Below, in pieces: positions 32,648 through 42,534 of a DNA stretch of 64,000 nucleotides. This DNA is from UBA2882 sp051877575 (GTDB taxonomy: Bacteria > Bacillota > Clostridia > Lachnospirales > Lachnospiraceae). Below the pieces are notes generated by a model. That model was not told the origin of the DNA and searched no databases. It saw only the letters and a list, made by a program, of their open reading frames with translations. The translations under genes and the position numbers were made by a program. Within the stretch, counting starts at the first letter, position 1; every line of letters starts with the position of its first letter. The DNA lies in NCBI GenBank assembly GCA_051877575.1, contig JBJEJA010000010.1, positions 1-64,000 on the forward strand. The letters run 5' to 3'.

Positions 32648-33430
32648 ATGAGATGCGAAGATATCATGCGGAAATTGGAAGAACTTTCGCCGGCGCATTT
32701 TGCACAGGATTGGGATAATGTCGGTCTGCTTGTGGGAAGACCGGACAAAGAGGTCAGATCGGTCTATGTTGCATTGGATGCCACGGACGAAGCCATTGAG
32801 GAAGCGGTCAGATTGGGAGCAGATCTGGTTGTTACCCATCACCCCATGATCTTTAAGGGGATCAAGCAGGTGAGGGGAGACCATTTTATCGGCAGACGGG
32901 TTATCCGTCTCCTGCAAAACGATATGTGCTATTTTGCCATGCATACCAATTTTGACATTATGGGAATGGCGGATGCGGCAGCGGATGAATTAAAGTTGCG
33001 GGGAAGACAGGTGCTGCAGACAACCTATGAGGATGAGATTTCCACGGAAGGGTTTGGGCGCTTCGGAACATTGCCCCGTATTATGACATTGCGGGAATGC
33101 GCTTCCTTTGTCAGGGACAGCTTCGGGATATCCAAGGTCAGAGTGTTTGGTGACGGGGATATGGAAGTGGAGAAGGCGGCAATCTGTCCGGGTTCCGGCG
33201 GAAGCATGATCGATGCGGCACTGGATTTAAAGGCGGACGTATATATTACCGGCGATATTGATCATCATGAAGGGATCGATGCTGTGGCGCGGGGGCTTGC
33301 CATTATTGATGCCGGGCATTACGGAATAGAACAGATTTTTGTACCGTATATGAAGGAATATCTGAAGAGAGAAATACCGGAGCTTCTGGTCTATACGAAG
33401 GAGCCGGAAGAACCGTTTTGGTATGTGTAG
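32648..33430 (+). CDS. Nif3-like dinuclear metal centre protein (GTP cyclohydrolase I type 2 family)
   Basis: ATG 32648 lies seven bases after GGAGG; an ATG six bases earlier is too close to the site. 260 aa. Metal-ligand motifs: VVTHHPMIFKG near residues 61-71, AMHTNFDIMGM near 97, and the C-terminal ITGDIDHHEGIDA near 199. A hexameric toroid protein of uncertain enzymology. Gene order rpoD-trmK-nif3 is shared by many Firmicutes. The internal PII-like insert of larger members is absent. Confidence 0.92.
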   Translation: MRCEDIMRKLEELSPAHFAQDWDNVGLLVGRPDKEVRSVYVALDATDEAIEEAVRLGADLVVTHHPMIFKGIKQVRGDHFIGRRVIRLLQNDMCYFAMHTNFDIMGMADAAADELKLRGRQVLQTTYEDEISTEGFGRFGTLPRIMTLRECASFVRDSFGISKVRVFGDGDMEVEKAAICPGSGGSMIDAALDLKADVYITGDIDHHEGIDAVARGLAIIDAGHYGIEQIFVPYMKEYLKREIPELLVYTKEPEEPFWYV

Positions 33431-33456
33431 AAAGAGAGAAGATAAGAGGGTAGCTT

Positions 33457-35112
33457 ATGGCGATTGTAACGATTGGAAATGAAAAAAAAGAATATGAGAT
33501 CGGAACCGTTTATGAAGAAATTGCGGAGCAGTATCAGCCGATTTATGATGATATGATTGCGCTTGTCATGGTAGACGGCAAGATCAGGGAATTGAGTAAA
33601 ACAGTGGAAAAGGATTGTGAGGTTCGTTTTCTGACTTTTTGCGATGATGCGGGGCATAAGACTTATGTACGTACTGCGACCATGATTTTTATGAAAGCTT
33701 TGAGAGATGTGGCAGATCTTACGCAGGTCACAAAAGCGAAAGTGGAGTTTACCATCGGATGCGGTTATTATATCGGCATTGAAGGTGATGTGGCGGTAGA
33801 TAAGGCAATGGCTGAGAAGGTAGCGCAGCGTATGACAGAGATTGTGGAAAGCGATCATGTGATTACGAAAAAAGCATATCAGACCGCAGATGCCATCAAA
33901 ATATTTGAAAGTCATGGAATGAAGGATAAGGTATCTTTGTTCAAATACAGAAAGAGTTCTACGGTTAACGTATATGAACTGGACGGATATCATGATTATT
34001 ATTATGGATATATGCTTCCCCGGACGGGATATATCCGGGACTTTGAGGTGCTGCCATATGAAAATGGTTTTATTTTAAATTTGCCGGAAAAGCATGCACC
34101 GAAACAATTGCAGAAATTTGTTCCCAGAACAAAGCTGTTCAAGACATTGAAGCAGTCGGATGACTGGGGACAGAAACTGGGAGTTGATACGGTTGGTGAT
34201 CTGAACAACCAGATTTGTAAAGGAAACCTGAGTGATCTGATTTTGGTACAGGAGGCGCTTCAGGAAAGGAGAATTGGGGAGATTGCCAAGGAAATATCCG
34301 AAAAGCCGGGGGTAAAATTTGTTATGATTGCAGGGCCTTCTTCCAGCGGAAAGACAACTTTTTCCCACAGACTGTCGATACAGCTTCGTACCTATGGAAT
34401 GACACCCCATCCCATTGCGTTGGATGATTATTTTGTCAATCGGGAAAAGACACCGAGAGATGCCAACGGGGATTATAATTTTGAGTGTCTGGAGGCTTTG
34501 GATGTAGAGCAGTTCAACAAGGACATGGTCGCACTTCTGGAAGGGAAAGAAGTGGAGCTGCCTACCTTTAATTTTAAAACCGGACAGAGGGAGTACAAAG
34601 GTAATGTGAAGAAACTGGGACCGGATGATATTCTGGTTCTGGAAGGGATTCACGGGTTAAATGATAAAATGTCCTATGCGCTTCCCGTTGAGAGCAAGTT
34701 TAAGATTTATATCAGTGCGCTTACCACACTGAATATTGATGAGCACAACAGGATTCCCACCACTGACGGCAGACTGCTCCGCCGTATGGTAAGGGATGCC
34801 CGCACGAGAGGTGCCAGTGCAAAACGGACCATTCAGATGTGGGCTTCTGTCAGAAGAGGTGAAGAAGAAAACATTTTCCCTTTCCAGGAAGGAGCGGATG
34901 CATTTTTTAATTCCGCATCCATTTACGAATTGGCGGCGTTAAAGCAGTACGCAGAGCCGCTTCTTTACGAAATCGGGGAAGATGAACCCGAATACCATGA
35001 GGCAAAACGGCTTCTGAAGTTTTTGGAATATTTTCTGGGAGTCAGTACCGAAAACATACCAAACAATTCCATAGTACGCGAATTTGTCGGTGGAAGCTGT
35101 TTCCCCGTCTGA
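33457..35112 (+). CDS. Nucleoside (uridine) kinase-like protein with TGS/ThrRS-like N-terminal region
   Basis: 551 aa. Residues 1-60 are TGS-like, followed by a region (60-200) resembling the threonyl-tRNA synthetase second additional domain (IGCGYYIGIEG, and GYYHDYYYGY-type metal patch). The kinase domain spans about 270-500: P-loop GPSSSGKTTF at about 291-300, YFVNREKTPRD near 327, and EGIHGLND near 395. Phosphorylates uridine/cytidine or a related nucleoside; this domain pairing is common in Clostridia and Thermotogae but substrate is unproved. Monocistronic, followed by rnpB. Confidence 0.87.
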   Translation: MAIVTIGNEKKEYEIGTVYEEIAEQYQPIYDDMIALVMVDGKIRELSKTVEKDCEVRFLTFCDDAGHKTYVRTATMIFMKALRDVADLTQVTKAKVEFTIGCGYYIGIEGDVAVDKAMAEKVAQRMTEIVESDHVITKKAYQTADAIKIFESHGMKDKVSLFKYRKSSTVNVYELDGYHDYYYGYMLPRTGYIRDFEVLPYENGFILNLPEKHAPKQLQKFVPRTKLFKTLKQSDDWGQKLGVDTVGDLNNQICKGNLSDLILVQEALQERRIGEIAKEISEKPGVKFVMIAGPSSSGKTTFSHRLSIQLRTYGMTPHPIALDDYFVNREKTPRDANGDYNFECLEALDVEQFNKDMVALLEGKEVELPTFNFKTGQREYKGNVKKLGPDDILVLEGIHGLNDKMSYALPVESKFKIYISALTTLNIDEHNRIPTTDGRLLRRMVRDARTRGASAKRTIQMWASVRRGEEENIFPFQEGADAFFNSASIYELAALKQYAEPLLYEIGEDEPEYHEAKRLLKFLEYFLGVSTENIPNNSIVREFVGGSCFPV

Positions 35113-35146
35113 ACATGCTGCGGGATTACATTGAGAATTTAATATT

Positions 35147-35494
35147 GTGAGTGAAACAGATGATCGCGGCTGTCCGACCGAAAGGGGACAGGTGAGGAAA
35201 GTCCGGGCTTCACAGGGCAGGATGCCGGATAACGTCCGGTGGAGGTGACTCCAAGGCCAGTGCAACAGAAATATACCGCCGGGAATTCCCGGTAAGGGTG
35301 GAAAGGCAGCTTAAGAGACTACCGCCCTCCCGGTAACGGGAGGGGCACATGTAAACCCCATCCGAAGCAAGACCGAATAGAAAGCAATACAGTTGCCCGC
35401 TGTGCTTTCAGGTGGGTCGCTTGAAACTGTTGGTAACAGCAGTTCTAGATAGATGATCATCCAACGACATAACCCGGCTTACCGTTTCGCTCAC
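35147..35494 (+). rRNA. rnpB: RNase P RNA component (catalytic RNA; no separate type available here)
   Basis: About 348 nt. The conserved 5' core GAGGAAAGTCCGGGCT (35195-35210) and the 3' core with the ACAGCAGTTCTAGATAGATG block (35437-35456) are present. Terminal pairing closes the RNA: GTGAGTGAAAC (35147-35157) with GTTTCGCTCAC (35484-35494). Forms RNase P with RnpA to mature tRNA 5' ends. Listed as an RNA gene; it is a ribozyme, not ribosomal. Confidence 0.95.
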
Positions 35495-35519
35495 ATTTTA
35501 ATGGATAGAGGTATTTGTC

Positions 35520-36968
35520 ATGCTGTTTAATTCGTTGGCATTTGCTGTTTTTCTGCCCATTGTTTTTTTTCTTTATTGGGCATTACCTCAAAAAAAGCGC
35601 TGGATCGTGTTGCTGATATCCAGTTATTACTTTTATATGAGCTGGAATGTAAAGTATGTGGTTTTGATTTTGTTTACTACCGCAATTTCTTATGCCAGCG
35701 CTGTTTTGATGGAAAAATATAATAAAAAGAGTACAAAAAGGATGCTGATGCTTGTGGCTGTGGCGGCAAGTCTTTTGGTCCTTTTCTTTTTTAAATACTT
35801 TGATTTTGCACAGAATACGCTGGTGCGTATCCTGCAGTCTTTCGCTATCGAACTGCATCCCGTTACCTTGTCGCTGATGTTACCGGTGGGGATATCTTTT
35901 TATACGTTTCAGACTTTAAGCTATGTGATCGATGTTTATAAGGGAGAAGTTGAGGCGGAACATAACTTTTTTAAATATGCGGCTTTTATTTCCTTTTTTC
36001 CCCAGCTTGTGGCGGGCCCCATTGAGAGAACCAAAAATCTGCTTCCGCAGATAGATTGTGAACATCATTTTACCTATGAAAAAGGCTCCTATGGGATGAA
36101 ACTTATGGCATGGGGGTTTTTTAAGAAGCTGGTCATTGCGGACAACCTTGCCGTATGTGTAGACATGGTTTTTGATGATGTGTCGGAATATCATGGATTT
36201 GCCCTTGTGCTGGCTGTTTTGTTTTTTACTTTGCAGATATACTGTGATTTTTCCGGCTATTCGGATATTGCTATCGGAACGGCAAAGCTGTTTGATATCG
36301 ATCTGATGACAAACTTTAAGAGTCCGTATTTTTCTGCCTCTGTCAAGGAATTTTGGAGGAGATGGCATATATCCTTATCCTCATGGTTTCGGGATTACAT
36401 TTATATCCCTATGGGAGGTAACCGGGTATCCAGACTTCGCAATATGTGGAATGTGCTGGTGACATTTACTTTGAGCGGACTCTGGCATGGGGCAGCGTTT
36501 ACCTATGTCGTCTGGGGCGGTCTGCACGGGGTGATGCAGTGCTTGGAAAATCTGTTGTTTCCATCAAAGAAAAAAAGTGACGGACAGAGTAAAAACACGA
36601 GAGACGCCGTATGGTGGATCAGAGTCTTTGTTGTGTTCTGTTTTGTGGCTGCGGCATGGTGTTTCTTCCGGGCAGGTTCCTGTCGGGAGGCGCTGTATGT
36701 GTTCGCCCATATGACAGACGGACTGCGTCATCCGCTGACTTATCTCTCTACAGGGATACATGCCTTTGATATAAGGTTGTTAAAACAGATGTTGGTTCCG
36801 GTATTGTTATTGTTTGTTTATGATTATACGGCTTTGGATAAAGATCCGCTGCTTGTCGTCGGAAAAATGCCGTCTTTTGCAAGAAAAGCGGTCTATTATG
36901 CTTTTCTTCTGATGGTCCTTTTGCTGGCAAGCTTTAACTCTCAGGAATTTGTCTATTTTCAATTTTAA
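35520..36968 (+). CDS. MBOAT-family O-acyltransferase (AlgI/DltB/PatA type), module 1
   Basis: 482 aa, about 11 helices. MBOAT catalytic region near residues 275-345: EFWRRWHISLSSWFRDYIYI, and LWHGAAFTYVVWGGLHG with the catalytic His. Acyl groups are passed across the membrane to a partner SGNH/AlgX-like protein. The next gene (37109) is such a partner. The start lies 25 bases after rnpB, preceded by AGAGG. A near paralogue is at 39932. Confidence 0.92.
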   Translation: MLFNSLAFAVFLPIVFFLYWALPQKKRWIVLLISSYYFYMSWNVKYVVLILFTTAISYASAVLMEKYNKKSTKRMLMLVAVAASLLVLFFFKYFDFAQNTLVRILQSFAIELHPVTLSLMLPVGISFYTFQTLSYVIDVYKGEVEAEHNFFKYAAFISFFPQLVAGPIERTKNLLPQIDCEHHFTYEKGSYGMKLMAWGFFKKLVIADNLAVCVDMVFDDVSEYHGFALVLAVLFFTLQIYCDFSGYSDIAIGTAKLFDIDLMTNFKSPYFSASVKEFWRRWHISLSSWFRDYIYIPMGGNRVSRLRNMWNVLVTFTLSGLWHGAAFTYVVWGGLHGVMQCLENLLFPSKKKSDGQSKNTRDAVWWIRVFVVFCFVAAAWCFFRAGSCREALYVFAHMTDGLRHPLTYLSTGIHAFDIRLLKQMLVPVLLLFVYDYTALDKDPLLVVGKMPSFARKAVYYAFLLMVLLLASFNSQEFVYFQF

Positions 36969-37108
36969 CACTATTCAGAGCCATGCAGCTTTAACATAAA
37001 CTGACTTTGGGAGCTTGCTCACAAAGAGGAAGCCTCGAAGAGGCAATTTTGCGAATGTTTCTGGACAGTGGAGGAACAGAGGAAGAAAAAGAAAGGAGCA
37101 CATGACAA

Positions 37109-38092
37109 ATGTGGCAGCAGATTTGGAAGTTAGTCCGTAAGTTCATAGCGATTGTTTTGCCGCTGTTTATTTTGTTGCCGGTTTATTGTGCGCTTTTTCC
37201 CATGTGGTATATGGATGAAGAATATGCCATGTACAGGCAGCAGAAGGATTATGTAACCGAAAACCAGGATGCCAACAGGGTACTGATCATCGGAGATTCC
37301 CGTACCAAAGCGGGGTTTATACCGGATGAGCTTTCGGCGGACTGCTATAATCTGGCGCTGGGAGGCACAACTCCCATTGAGGGGTATTATACTTTAAAAG
37401 AGTATCTTCAGGTCCATCCGACACCCGAGTACGTGGTTGTTGCATATGCGCCTATGCACTATATGGATGTGGATGCACTTTGGACGAGGAATATTTATTT
37501 TCATGTGATGAATCAGGAAGATGCCGGAGAACTCTTTCAAGTGGCGGCTGCATGCCGGGATAATGAAAATATTCTGATTGAAAATTACAGGCTGGAATAT
37601 GCCATGTATCGGTTTTATATGCCCAATAAATATTGTACCGCTTTAAAGAATGCCGCTTTTATCGGGAGACACGAAGCCAATGTGGAAAAATACGAACGGG
37701 TTGCTGCGGAGCGCGGTCATAACTTTTTCGGACTTTCGGATGGCAGCAGTGATGTAAACGGAGAAGCCAAGGAATCGGATTTTATTCCGTCGGATGTGAT
37801 TACGCTCTATATGCAGAAGATATTTGATCTTTGTGAAGAACAGGGCATTCAGGTGGTAGTGGAGCAGCTTCCGATGAATGAAACATCCAGAGCAATTTTA
37901 ACACGGGAGTTTAAGGATCATTATCGTGAATATATGCTGCAATTAGCAGAAGCTAACCCAAAAGCATGGATCTTTGGAGATTTTTATATGTATCCGAATG
38001 CGTATTTTGGAGATGCGGATCATTTGAATCAGATAGGGGCATCGGAATACAGTAAATTTATGCGTGAGCGTTATCCGAATATTTTTCACTAG
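37109..38092 (+). CDS. SGNH/DltD-like partner of MBOAT module 1
   Basis: 327 aa. Signal anchor at residues about 8-30. GDSRTKAGFIPDEL near residue 62 carries the SGNH nucleophile Ser; YNLALGGTTPIEGYY near 80 and the C-terminal FGDADHLNQIGASEY near 303 supply the Gly and the Asp/His. Such membrane-anchored extracellular transferases take acyl groups from an MBOAT and attach them to a surface polymer. Ribosome site GAAAGGAGC, 12 bases upstream. Confidence 0.8.
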   Translation: MWQQIWKLVRKFIAIVLPLFILLPVYCALFPMWYMDEEYAMYRQQKDYVTENQDANRVLIIGDSRTKAGFIPDELSADCYNLALGGTTPIEGYYTLKEYLQVHPTPEYVVVAYAPMHYMDVDALWTRNIYFHVMNQEDAGELFQVAAACRDNENILIENYRLEYAMYRFYMPNKYCTALKNAAFIGRHEANVEKYERVAAERGHNFFGLSDGSSDVNGEAKESDFIPSDVITLYMQKIFDLCEEQGIQVVVEQLPMNETSRAILTREFKDHYREYMLQLAEANPKAWIFGDFYMYPNAYFGDADHLNQIGASEYSKFMRERYPNIFH

Positions 38093-38112
38093 AGTACGGG
38101 AGCGAAAAAGAA

Positions 38113-38613
38113 ATGAAAGAGAAACTGACAACACTTTGCTATATTGAAAAAGATGACAGTTATCTGATGCTGCATCGGATCAGTAAAAAGAATGATGTGA
38201 ATAAAGGAAAATGGATCGGAGTAGGCGGACATTTTGAAAAGGGAGAAAGCCCCGAAGAGTGTCTGCTGCGCGAGGTCAGGGAAGAGACCGGATTGACGTT
38301 GACTTCATTTCGTTTTCGGGGGATTATTACATTTTCTACCGATACTTTTGAAACCGAATATATGTGCCTCTATACGGCAGACGGCTATACCGGAGAGCTG
38401 ATCCCCTGTAATGAGGGAAAACTGGAATGGATACCGAAGAACCGATTGATGGATCTCAATCTCTGGGAAGGAGATCGTATTTTTTTAAAGATGCTTATGG
38501 AGGATACACCCTTTTTCTCCATGAAACTGTATTACGAGGGAGAAAAGCTGAGTGAGGTAGCGATCGATGGCAAACCTGCAGATACAGAAAAAAACGAAGG
38601 ACAGTACATATAA
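38113..38613 (+). CDS. Nudix hydrolase (MutT/8-oxo-dGTPase-like)
   Basis: 166 aa. Complete Nudix box at about residues 38-60: GHFEKGESPEECLLREVREE (G-x5-E-x7-REVxEExG). The first residues (LTTLCYIEKDDSYLMLHR) match MutT/YtkD-like 8-oxo-dGTP diphosphatases of Firmicutes, which are usually annotated so without proof. Its last 47 bases overlap the next gene. Sits between two surface-acylation modules but has no evident link to them. Confidence 0.9.
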   Translation: MKEKLTTLCYIEKDDSYLMLHRISKKNDVNKGKWIGVGGHFEKGESPEECLLREVREETGLTLTSFRFRGIITFSTDTFETEYMCLYTADGYTGELIPCNEGKLEWIPKNRLMDLNLWEGDRIFLKMLMEDTPFFSMKLYYEGEKLSEVAIDGKPADTEKNEGQYI

Positions 38614-39889
38614 GGAACCATGGAAGCTTCCGCCTGTGGGTATGCGGATCATAAAATCCATGATAGGGGTATTGCTGTGTTTTGCGGTATCTTATTTCAG
38701 ACCAAACGGGATTGTTTTTTATTCCCAGCTTGCCGTACTCTGGTGTATCATGCCCTATGTGTCCAATTCATTGGAAATGGGAATACAAAGGACGATCGGT
38801 ACCATGATCGGAGCAGCTTTCGGTCTGCTTTTGCTCATTGTGGAGCAGGCTGCAGAGGTGGGGGATTTCAGGACCAATCCTCTATGGGCGGCGGTGATTT
38901 CCCTGTGCATCATTCCGGTTATCTATGTGACGGTTCTGATCAACAGGAAAAATGCATCTTATTTTTCCTGTGTGGTTTTTTTATCCATTGTGGTAAATCA
39001 TGCTGCGGACAGCAATCCTTATCTGTTTGTGTTAAACAGAGTACTGGATACTATGATCGGCATTGTTTTGGGTGTGGCAATCAATTCATTCCGGCTTCCC
39101 AGAAAGAAGCATAAGGAAATCCTGTTTATATCGGATTTGGATGATACGCTGGTAACGGTAAATGAGTCTTTGACTCCCTACAGCAAGGTGGAACTGAACC
39201 GCCTGCTGGATGACGGAGCAAAGCTGGTAATTTCCACCATGCGGACACCGGGATCCATGATAGAAGTGCTTTCGGATATCCGCTTGAATATGCCTGTCAT
39301 TGCCATGGACGGGGCGGTGCTTTATGATATTGCCGAAAAGAGATTTGAGCATGTTTATGTGATTTCCTATGAAACGGCCAGACAGGTCAATGATTTTATC
39401 GGGCAGCAGAGGCTCCATGTATTTATCAATATGATTGTGGAAGATATGGTTGTCATTTATTACGGAGACTTTCGAAATGAGACGGAAGCGGATATTTTTG
39501 AAAAAATGAGAAAATCTCCATACCGTAATTATGTGAAAAAGGAATTACCGGTGGGGGATACACCCGTTTATTTTATGCTGGTGGATAAGACCGAAGTCAT
39601 AGAACGGTTTTATGAAAGGCTGCTGCAGCAGGAATTTGCGGGGAGACTGAAAGTGCTGTGTTATCCTTCCGAAGACTATCCGGGGTATTCATATATCAAG
39701 ATTTATAATCGGAATGCCAGTAAGGAGAATATGGCACATTATCTGCAAGAGACCTATGAGTTTGAACGTGTGATCACGTTCGGAAGCGAACAGGGGAAAT
39801 GTGATGTGTTGATCGACAGGGCAGATAACAATCGTATGGTAAAGGAGATGCACAGGTTGTATGAACCTGTCATCTGGAGTAAAAAATAA
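38567..39889 (+). CDS. FUSC-type membrane protein fused to a HAD (Cof-like) hydrolase
   Basis: 440 aa. Residues 1-180 have about six helices of the FUSC/aromatic-acid-exporter kind (IKSMIGVLLCFAVSYFRPNG, RTIGTMIGAAFGLLLLIVE). Residues 185-440 form a Cof-type HAD: FISDLDDTLVTVN near 186 (nucleophile Asp), VISTMRTPGS near 222 in place of the usual TGR, VIAMDGAVLYD near 245 in place of NGA, and a GSEQGKCDVL metal region near 412. Start GAGG-5-ATG overlaps the Nudix gene; ATG 38641 is an alternative. The role of the fusion is unknown; a transporter that processes its own cargo is possible. Confidence 0.8.
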   Translation: MANLQIQKKTKDSTYKEPWKLPPVGMRIIKSMIGVLLCFAVSYFRPNGIVFYSQLAVLWCIMPYVSNSLEMGIQRTIGTMIGAAFGLLLLIVEQAAEVGDFRTNPLWAAVISLCIIPVIYVTVLINRKNASYFSCVVFLSIVVNHAADSNPYLFVLNRVLDTMIGIVLGVAINSFRLPRKKHKEILFISDLDDTLVTVNESLTPYSKVELNRLLDDGAKLVISTMRTPGSMIEVLSDIRLNMPVIAMDGAVLYDIAEKRFEHVYVISYETARQVNDFIGQQRLHVFINMIVEDMVVIYYGDFRNETEADIFEKMRKSPYRNYVKKELPVGDTPVYFMLVDKTEVIERFYERLLQQEFAGRLKVLCYPSEDYPGYSYIKIYNRNASKENMAHYLQETYEFERVITFGSEQGKCDVLIDRADNNRMVKEMHRLYEPVIWSKK

Positions 39890-39931
39890 AGACGAGGAAA
39901 AGTTGCGACAGGCGGAGAGGCAGTTTAGACT

Positions 39932-41380
39932 ATGGTATTCAGTACAATTATTTTTTTATGTGCATTTTTGCCCATAACGATCATCGGCTATTATCTGATG
40001 CCGGGGCGGGGAAAGAATATTTTCCTGCTTCTTTGCAGTCTCCTGTTTTATGCATGGGGAGAACCGGTATATGTATTCGTGATGCTTGGTTCCATCATCT
40101 GCAATTATAGCTTCGGCATGGCGATTCACGCATCCGAAAATCGGAAAAAGCTGTGGCTGATATTGGCGGTTGTGACCAATCTTGGGATTTTGTGCGTGTT
40201 CAAATACAGCGGATTTATAGTGGGAAATCTCAGTCGTATTTTGCCCGGGGTTTTAAAAGTGCCGGAAATTGCTCTTCCCATTGGGATTTCTTTTTATACG
40301 TTTCAGGGGCTTTCCTATTGCATTGATGTGTACAGGGACAGAGAAATCGTGCAGAAAAATCCGTTAAATCTGGCCTTATATATCTCCATGTTCCCGCAGC
40401 TGATCGCGGGACCCATTGTCCGCTATGGGGACATCAGCGCTTCTTTGACCCAAAGGACGCATTCCCCGGAATTGTTTGCGGCAGGGGCGGAACGGTTTAT
40501 TGTCGGTATGGCAAAAAAAGCAATTTTGGCAAATACTATGGGAGAACTGGCAGAACAGATCATGGGAAGCAATGTCAACTATATGAGTGTTTCCGTGGCG
40601 TGGATCGGTGCCGTCGCTTATACTTTACAGATTTATTTTGATTTTTCCGGCTATTCCGATATGGCAATCGGGCTTGGAAAGATTTTTGGTTTTCATTTCC
40701 CGGAAAACTTCAACTATCCGTATATCTCAAAATCCGTCAGGGAGTTCTGGCGCAGATGGCATATTTCGCTATCCACCTGGTTCCGGGATTATCTGTACAT
40801 TCCCATGGGCGGCAGCAGAAAAGGGAATGTTTATCTGCATCTGTTTATCGTTTTTCTGGCTACGGGACTCTGGCATGGCGCCGCATGGGGCTTTGTGATC
40901 TGGGGCCTATGGCATGGACTGTTTTCTGTTTTGGAGAGAGTGATCGGAAAGCATAGGCAAACCTCACAATTGTCAGAAAACGGGTATCGGGGACAGATGT
41001 CAAAGCCGGTCCGGGTAAAAAGGTTGTTGTGCGGCTTTGCCGGACATGTTTATACGATGCTGGTGGTAATTGTAGGATGGGTATTGTTCAAACTGGTGGA
41101 TGTGGGCGATACACTGCGGTATCTGAAGGTTATGTTCGGACTATCGGGCAATTCCTTTATTGCATATGATTCGTCTTATTATTTGGGAGGCCGGAACTTG
41201 CTTTTGTTTCTGATTGCTTTGCTGGCATGTATGCCCTGGAAGCAGTGGCTGGGAAATAAAATCTCTGACAGCATTGCCCTGACGGTGGTCAGGCGGCTTG
41301 TGCTGTTGCTGCTGTTAGCTCTCAGTTTTGTGTTTATTATTACAAGTACCTATAATCCTTTTATTTACTTCAGATTTTAG
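39932..41380 (+). CDS. MBOAT-family O-acyltransferase, module 2
   Basis: 482 aa, same length and architecture as the gene at 35520. Catalytic region EFWRRWHISLSTWFRDYLYI near 272 and LWHGAAWGFVIWGLWHG near 314. Followed nine bases later by an AlgX-like partner, so this is a second complete acyl-transfer module. The two MBOAT genes probably derive from a duplication, with different partner proteins. Confidence 0.92.
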   Translation: MVFSTIIFLCAFLPITIIGYYLMPGRGKNIFLLLCSLLFYAWGEPVYVFVMLGSIICNYSFGMAIHASENRKKLWLILAVVTNLGILCVFKYSGFIVGNLSRILPGVLKVPEIALPIGISFYTFQGLSYCIDVYRDREIVQKNPLNLALYISMFPQLIAGPIVRYGDISASLTQRTHSPELFAAGAERFIVGMAKKAILANTMGELAEQIMGSNVNYMSVSVAWIGAVAYTLQIYFDFSGYSDMAIGLGKIFGFHFPENFNYPYISKSVREFWRRWHISLSTWFRDYLYIPMGGSRKGNVYLHLFIVFLATGLWHGAAWGFVIWGLWHGLFSVLERVIGKHRQTSQLSENGYRGQMSKPVRVKRLLCGFAGHVYTMLVVIVGWVLFKLVDVGDTLRYLKVMFGLSGNSFIAYDSSYYLGGRNLLLFLIALLACMPWKQWLGNKISDSIALTVVRRLVLLLLLALSFVFIITSTYNPFIYFRF

Positions 41381-41388
41381 GAGGAGCC

Positions 41389-42534
41389 ATGAATAAGAAA
41401 AAGAAAGCAACGGATCTTTTGTTTGCAGTCTGCTTTGTGGCAATCATCTTGATACCGTTTTTGCTGTTGGATACGACAGAAGAAATCAATTCCGAGTTGG
41501 AAAACAGGGCGCTTACCCGTTGGCCCGGGCTCTATTTTGATAAACTGCATACGGAGTGGTACGCACATTATGTGGAGGATCGGGTGGCATTTCGAGATGA
41601 AGCCATTATTTTCAATGCCGATATGAATTATCATCTGTTTGGGGAATTTTCGGAGGATATGCATATGCCGGGGAAGGATGGCTATATTTTTCCCGCAGAT
41701 GATGGTTATATACAGAATTACCAGCGGCTGAACATAGATGAAGATTTAATGGATAATCTGATGATCTATCTTGCGGGAACAGATGCCTATGTGGAGAAAA
41801 ATGACGGGATGTTTGTCTTTATGATCTGCCCTAACAAATCTTCTGTTTACGGAGAGTACATGCCGGAGAGCATCCATGTGGACGAAAGCCGTGAGAGTAC
41901 ACTGGATATGGCAAAAAGAAAGCTGGATGAGCTGGGAATTTCCTATGTGATACCTGATGAGGCATTGAAAAAGATAAAAGAAAACGAGCAGGTTTATAAT
42001 GAAAAATATGATTGTGCCCACTGGAATGATCTGGGAGCGTTTTACGGATTATCCATGGTGGATGCGCTTATCAATGAGACTTACGGAGATATTCCGGTCA
42101 TGCAGCGGGAAGATTTTGTCCAAAGTACGGAGATTGTTACGGAACTGGAATTTTTTGCCACCAGCGATGAGATAGCGGACGAGATTCCGGAGCTGTCATG
42201 CATCGCCGCTTCCGGGCAGACAACAGAAACCGACAGTCCGTACCGTGTGGAGGTTCCGGTGGAGGTCGGAAACAATATGGCATATTATTATAACCCGGAA
42301 GCACCTGATGACAGGACAATATTGATTCTGCATGACAGTTTTCTGGATAACAGGGAAACTTGGTATACCTATCGGTATCGGGAAGTATATTTTGCATCCC
42401 GGACCAATTACACCCATATGAAAGATTATATTGATCTGATTCGGCCGGATGTGGTATTTTTTGAACTGGCGGAACGATCCTTTGCGGATGATCTGGGTGC
42501 TTATACACAGCTTGGGGAGATTAAATTTGAGTGA
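41389..42534 (+). CDS. AlgJ/AlgX-like (DHHW-type) extracellular acetyltransferase partner
   Basis: 381 aa. N-terminal anchor at residues 9-27, then the family start ENRALTRWP near 38 and a FRDEAII helix near 64. Catalytic motifs of the SGNH superfamily: CPNKSSVY near 146, YDCAHWNDLGAF near 205-216 (Asp/His) and ILHDSFLDN near 307 (nucleophile Ser). It works outside the membrane with the MBOAT product to O-acetylate a polysaccharide. GGAGGAGCC precedes the ATG. Confidence 0.85.
   Translation: MNKKKKATDLLFAVCFVAIILIPFLLLDTTEEINSELENRALTRWPGLYFDKLHTEWYAHYVEDRVAFRDEAIIFNADMNYHLFGEFSEDMHMPGKDGYIFPADDGYIQNYQRLNIDEDLMDNLMIYLAGTDAYVEKNDGMFVFMICPNKSSVYGEYMPESIHVDESRESTLDMAKRKLDELGISYVIPDEALKKIKENEQVYNEKYDCAHWNDLGAFYGLSMVDALINETYGDIPVMQREDFVQSTEIVTELEFFATSDEIADEIPELSCIAASGQTTETDSPYRVEVPVEVGNNMAYYYNPEAPDDRTILILHDSFLDNRETWYTYRYREVYFASRTNYTHMKDYIDLIRPDVVFFELAERSFADDLGAYTQLGEIKFE

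Noticed and set aside
35195..35210. Possible riboswitch before the first MBOAT gene
   Set aside because: The conserved core and closing helix identify RNase P RNA instead.
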